From Arthrobacter saudimassiliensis (GTDB lineage: Bacteria; Actinomycetota; Actinomycetes; Actinomycetales; Micrococcaceae): a stretch of 64,000 nt of DNA. Below, piece after piece: positions 60,782 to 64,000 of the stretch. The stretch covers positions 620,001-684,000 of the forward strand of contig LN483071.1 in NCBI GenBank assembly GCA_900016675.1, given 5' to 3'. Positions within the stretch are counted from its first letter, which is position 1. Each line of letters opens with the position of its first letter. Both the position numbers and the translations under genes were made by a program. The notes beneath the pieces were generated by a model. That model was given only the letters and a program-made list of their open reading frames with translations. It ran no database searches and was not told where the DNA came from.

Positions 60782-62611
60782 ATGCCCGCGCAGACGACTT
60801 TGTGGCAATCGCTTGGACGTCTGTACCCGCACCTCAAACCGATCCTGCCCCGTCTGTTCCTCGGTTTGCTCTGCGCCCTGGGGGCCAGCCTGATGGCGCT
60901 GGCCATTCCGCAGGTGCTGCGGGTGCTCATCAACTCCTACCTTGCGCCGGGCGGAAGTGTGCCCGCCCTGTGGACCGCAGCAGGGATCGTCCTGCTGCTC
61001 GGTGCCCTGGAGGCCGCGTTCGTCGCCATGCGCCGCCATCTGGTGATCGCCCCGGCGGCGACCGTGGAGAACCGGATGCGCCGGGGGTTCTACCGCCACC
61101 TGCAGGACCTCTCGGTCGAGTTCCATGACCGGTGGGGCAGCGGGCAGCTGCTGTCCCGGTCCATGAGCGACCTGAACCTGCTGCGCCGCTGGATGGCTTT
61201 CGGGGCCATCATGCTGGTCGTGACCTCGCTGACGGTCCTCATCGGCGTCACGGTCATGTTCTTCACCAGCTGGCAGCTGGCGCTGGTGTTCCTCGCCGCA
61301 GCGGTGCCGATCATCTTCTACGGCTTCCGCTTCCGCCGCTTTTACGGCCGGGTCACCCGGCGCAGCCAGGACCAGGCCGGTGACCTCGCCACCACCGTCG
61401 AGGAATCCGTGCACGGGATCCGGGTGCTGAAGGCCTTCGGCCGCAGCCGTGAGGCGCTGGACGGGTTCGAGGAACAGGCCCAGGAGCTGCGGGAGACCGA
61501 AATCGTGCGGGCCGGTTCGCTGGCGCGGTTTTCGCTGGTCGTCACGCTGCTTCCGGAGGCGGCCCTCGCCGTCGGGCTGGTCCTCGGGATCTTCCTGGCG
61601 GCCGACGGCGCGCTGAGCATCGGCGGCCTGGTCGCCTTCTTCGCCACCGCTTCGGTGGTGGCGGGGCCGGTCGAATCGATCGGGATGCTGCTGTCGATGA
61701 CGCTGACGGCCAAGACCGCGATCGACCGGCACTACGAAGTCATGGATGCGCGCCGGACCGTCACCGACCCCGAGCACCCGGCGGACCCGGACGCCGTGCG
61801 CGGCGACTTGGCGTTCGAGGATGTGCACTTCGCGTATCCGGACGCGGAGGCCGGGAAGGGTACCCGCCGGGACCTGCTCGACGGCGTCAACCTCACCGTG
61901 CGGGCCGGAGAGACCATGGCGCTGGTCGGCGTCACCGGCAGCGGCAAGTCCACGCTGCTGCAGCTGGTGCCCCGGCTCTATGACGTCACCGGCGGTGCCG
62001 TCCGGATCGACGGCATCGACGTGCGCCGGCTGCGCCTGGCCGACCTGCGCCGGATCACCGCCGTCGCGTTTGAGGACACGACCCTGTTCTCCAGCTCGGT
62101 GCGGGAGAACGTGCTGCTGGGCGCCGACCCGGCGGATGAGGCGGACGGTGACCGGCTGCTGGCCGAGGCGCTCGACGTCGCGCAGGCCGGGTTTGCCTAT
62201 TCGCTGCCGGACGGGGTGGACACGCTCATCGGCGAGGAGGGGCTGAGCCTCTCCGGCGGGCAGCGGCAGCGCATCGCCCTGGCCCGTGCAATCGCCGCCC
62301 GGCCCAGGATCCTGGTGCTGGATGATCCCCTGTCGGCGCTGGACGTGCAGACCGAGGAGCTGGTGGAGACCCGGCTGCGGGAAGTGCTCGCCGAGACCAC
62401 CACCCTGGTCGTGGCGCACCGGCCCTCCACCGTGGCGCTGGCGGACCGGGTCGCCCTGCTGGAGGACGGGCGGATCACCTCCGTCGGAACGCACGCAGAG
62501 CTGCTGGCCTCCAGCGCCCACTACCGCTACGTGATCGCGAGCCTGCCTGAGGAACCGGCGGATCTCGACACCGCCCTGGCCGACGCCGAGCAGGAAGGGG
62601 CGGGCCTGTGA
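60782..62611 (+). CDS. ABC exporter half-transporter, first subunit
   Basis: A 609-residue fusion of a six-helix exporter domain (about 20-315) and an ATPase. ATPase motifs: Walker [10 protein letters not shown] near residue 385, signature L-S-G-G-Q-R-Q-R near 487, Walker B I-L-V-L-D-D-P near 508, and H-loop V-V-A-H-R-P near 541. Walker B is followed by Pro instead of the catalytic Glu (D-D-P), so this ATP site is probably degenerate, as in one half of heterodimeric exporters. It pairs with the next gene through a GTGA overlap. Substrate unknown. Confidence 0.92.
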   Translation: MPAQTTLWQSLGRLYPHLKPILPRLFLGLLCALGASLMALAIPQVLRVLINSYLAPGGSVPALWTAAGIVLLLGALEAAFVAMRRHLVIAPAATVENRMRRGFYRHLQDLSVEFHDRWGSGQLLSRSMSDLNLLRRWMAFGAIMLVVTSLTVLIGVTVMFFTSWQLALVFLAAAVPIIFYGFRFRRFYGRVTRRSQDQAGDLATTVEESVHGIRVLKAFGRSREALDGFEEQAQELRETEIVRAGSLARFSLVVTLLPEAALAVGLVLGIFLAADGALSIGGLVAFFATASVVAGPVESIGMLLSMTLTAKTAIDRHYEVMDARRTVTDPEHPADPDAVRGDLAFEDVHFAYPDAEAGKGTRRDLLDGVNLTVRAGETMALVGVTGSGKSTLLQLVPRLYDVTGGAVRIDGIDVRRLRLADLRRITAVAFEDTTLFSSSVRENVLLGADPADEADGDRLLAEALDVAQAGFAYSLPDGVDTLIGEEGLSLSGGQRQRIALARAIAARPRILVLDDPLSALDVQTEELVETRLREVLAETTTLVVAHRPSTVALADRVALLEDGRITSVGTHAELLASSAHYRYVIASLPEEPADLDTALADAEQEGAGL

Positions 62612-64000
62612 GCCGCGTACGTTTCCGGCCGGCGCGCGCCTCCGCTGCGGCCGCGCCCGTCGGCACCGCCGGCGAGGACGCCGTCGAGCTCACCCGGGGG
62701 CAGAACCGGGCCGTCCGCCGGCGGTCGCTGGCCCTGCTCGGCTCGCTGCTGCGTCCGCGGCGGGCCCGGTTCCTGTTCACCATCACCCTGGTGGTGCTGT
62801 CCCAGGCGGCCCGGGTGGCCGGCCCGGCGGTCATCGCGTTCGGCATCGACCATGCCCTGCCCGCCCTGCAGTCCGGCGCCCGGCTGCCCCTGCTCGGCGC
62901 CGGCGCCGCGTACCTGACCGCCGCCGTCCTGGCCGGGGTCCTCACCGCCGGCTACGTCGCCGCCACGGCGGCACTCAGCCAGGCGATGCTGCTGGACCTC
63001 CGGCTGCGGGTGTTCCGGCACACGCAGCGGCTGAGCCTCGAGTTCCACGAGAAGTACACGTCGGGGCGCATCATTTCCCGGCAGACCTCGGACCTGGAGG
63101 CGCTGCGGGAGCTGCTCGATTCCGGCATCAGCTCCCTCGCCTCCGGTGCCATGTACATGCTCTTCACGGCGGTGAGCATCTTCCTGCTGGACTGGCAGAC
63201 CGGCCTGCTGCTGCTGGCCGCGTTCGTGCCCATGTACCTGCTCACCCGCTGGTACCAGAAGCGCTCGGCCATCGCCTACCGGGGCCAGCGGGTGGCCAGC
63301 GCGGCCCTGATCGTGCACTTCATCGAGACCATGACCGGCATCCGCGCCGTGAAGGCCTTCCGGCGGGAGCACGCCAACGCCGAGCGCAACGACGAGCTGA
63401 CCGAGGACTACCGGCTCGCCACCATGCGCTCGATCAACCTCAACGGCGTGTTCCAGCCCGGCCTGGTGCTGATCGGCAACGTGATGGTCGCCGTCGTCCT
63501 GCTGGCCGGCGGGTTCCGGGTGCTCGACGGCGGGCTGGAGGTGGGCGCGCTGCTGGCCCTGCTGCTGTACTCCAAGCGGTTCTTCCAGCCCGTGGACCAG
63601 ATGGCGATGTTCTACAACTCCTTCCAGTCCGCCTCCGCCGCCCTGGAGAAGGTCTCCGGGCTGCTGGAGGAGGTGCCCACCGTGCGGCCCCCGAAACACC
63701 CCGTGCAGCTGCCGCACGCCGCCGGAGAGGTCCGGTTCGACGGCGTCGAGTTCCGTTACGGGGACGGCCCGGTGGTGCTGCCCCGCATGGACCTGCACGT
63801 GCCGGCCGGGCAGACGGTCGCGCTGGTGGGGGCCACCGGGGCCGGAAAGTCCACGCTCGCCAAGCTGATCGCCCGGTTCTACGACCCCTCTGAAGGAGCC
63901 GTGCAGCTGGACGGCGTGGACCTGCGCAGCCTCGCCCAGCAGGACCTGCGCCGCGCCGTCGTCATGGTCACGCAGGAGGCGTTCCTCTTCTCCGGGTCGG
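62608..64000 (+). CDS. ABC exporter half-transporter, second subunit, cut by window edge
   Basis: The first 464 residues of the partner subunit: a basic Ala-rich N-terminus, a six-helix exporter domain (about 45-340), then the ATPase domain with Walker [10 protein letters not shown] near residue 410 and the Q-loop V-T-Q-E-A-F-L-F near 455. Signature and Walker B motifs lie beyond the edge. GTG start overlapping the previous stop by four bases. The pair probably forms a heterodimer in which this subunit supplies the consensus catalytic site, which cannot be checked here. Confidence 0.92.
   Translation, partial: MSRVRFRPARASAAAAPVGTAGEDAVELTRGQNRAVRRRSLALLGSLLRPRRARFLFTITLVVLSQAARVAGPAVIAFGIDHALPALQSGARLPLLGAGAAYLTAAVLAGVLTAGYVAATAALSQAMLLDLRLRVFRHTQRLSLEFHEKYTSGRIISRQTSDLEALRELLDSGISSLASGAMYMLFTAVSIFLLDWQTGLLLLAAFVPMYLLTRWYQKRSAIAYRGQRVASAALIVHFIETMTGIRAVKAFRREHANAERNDELTEDYRLATMRSINLNGVFQPGLVLIGNVMVAVVLLAGGFRVLDGGLEVGALLALLLYSKRFFQPVDQMAMFYNSFQSASAALEKVSGLLEEVPTVRPPKHPVQLPHAAGEVRFDGVEFRYGDGPVVLPRMDLHVPAGQTVALVGATGAGKSTLAKLIARFYDPSEGAVQLDGVDLRSLAQQDLRRAVVMVTQEAFLFSGS

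Overview
The window is high-GC DNA of an actinomycete, most likely a member of the Micrococcaceae (Arthrobacter and relatives). This rests on protein content and gene order: menaquinone synthesis, System II cytochrome c maturation, a BldC-like regulator, a 32-residue bS22-type ribosomal protein, and a right-hand gene order (topA, DEAD-box helicase, a small tad pilus operon, nth, acs, marP, crp, ridA, ponA2-like, metallophosphoesterase) that parallels the Rv364x-Rv368x block of Mycobacterium tuberculosis. It reads as conserved chromosome. I see no insertion sequence, prophage, CRISPR array, rRNA or tRNA.

Bases 1-17600 hold respiration and redox functions: the first two thirds of narG (cut by the window edge), menB-menE-menA, the cytochrome c biogenesis operon tlpA-ccdA-resB-ccsB, a glutaredoxin and the NADH sensor Rex, with YceI, a histidine phosphatase and two related repeat-rich membrane proteins between them. 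Bases 17600-28200 hold small regulators, a DAHP synthase behind an aromatic-codon leader peptide, a divergent GntR regulator/L-lactate dehydrogenase pair, glutamate dehydrogenase, an ArsR regulator, an AcuC-type deacetylase, a TrkH/TrkA potassium system and proC. Bases 28200-37930 hold a TIM-barrel protein, topoisomerase I, a two-domain methyltransferase, the tRNA hydroxylase TrhO, a GNAT protein and an MrfA-like helicase. Bases 37930-43400 are a compact, translationally coupled tad-type operon (ssd/cpaE, tadA, tadB, tadC, a Flp-like pilin, TadE, TadG-like). Bases 43400-64000 hold a PolA-like polymerase, DNA repair and NUDIX genes, acetyl-CoA synthetase, Ohr, an MHS transporter, aroQ, MarP, Crp, RidA, a bifunctional penicillin-binding protein, a phosphoesterase and an ABC exporter pair (second member cut by the edge).

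Three regulatory themes stand out. First, about a dozen genes have a TANNNT hexamer exactly 6 or 7 bases before the start codon and usually no ribosome binding site, so their mRNAs are probably leaderless. Second, the DAHP synthase gene has a leaderless 18-codon leader peptide (W-Y-A-Y-F) followed by mutually exclusive RNA stems, which looks like ribosome-mediated attenuation. Third, several intergenic regions carry clear inverted repeats over promoter elements (yceI, lldD/GntR) and a near-perfect Crp/GlxR site precedes acs. Short tandem duplications recur, including a six-unit 22-bp array at the 3' end of tadC.
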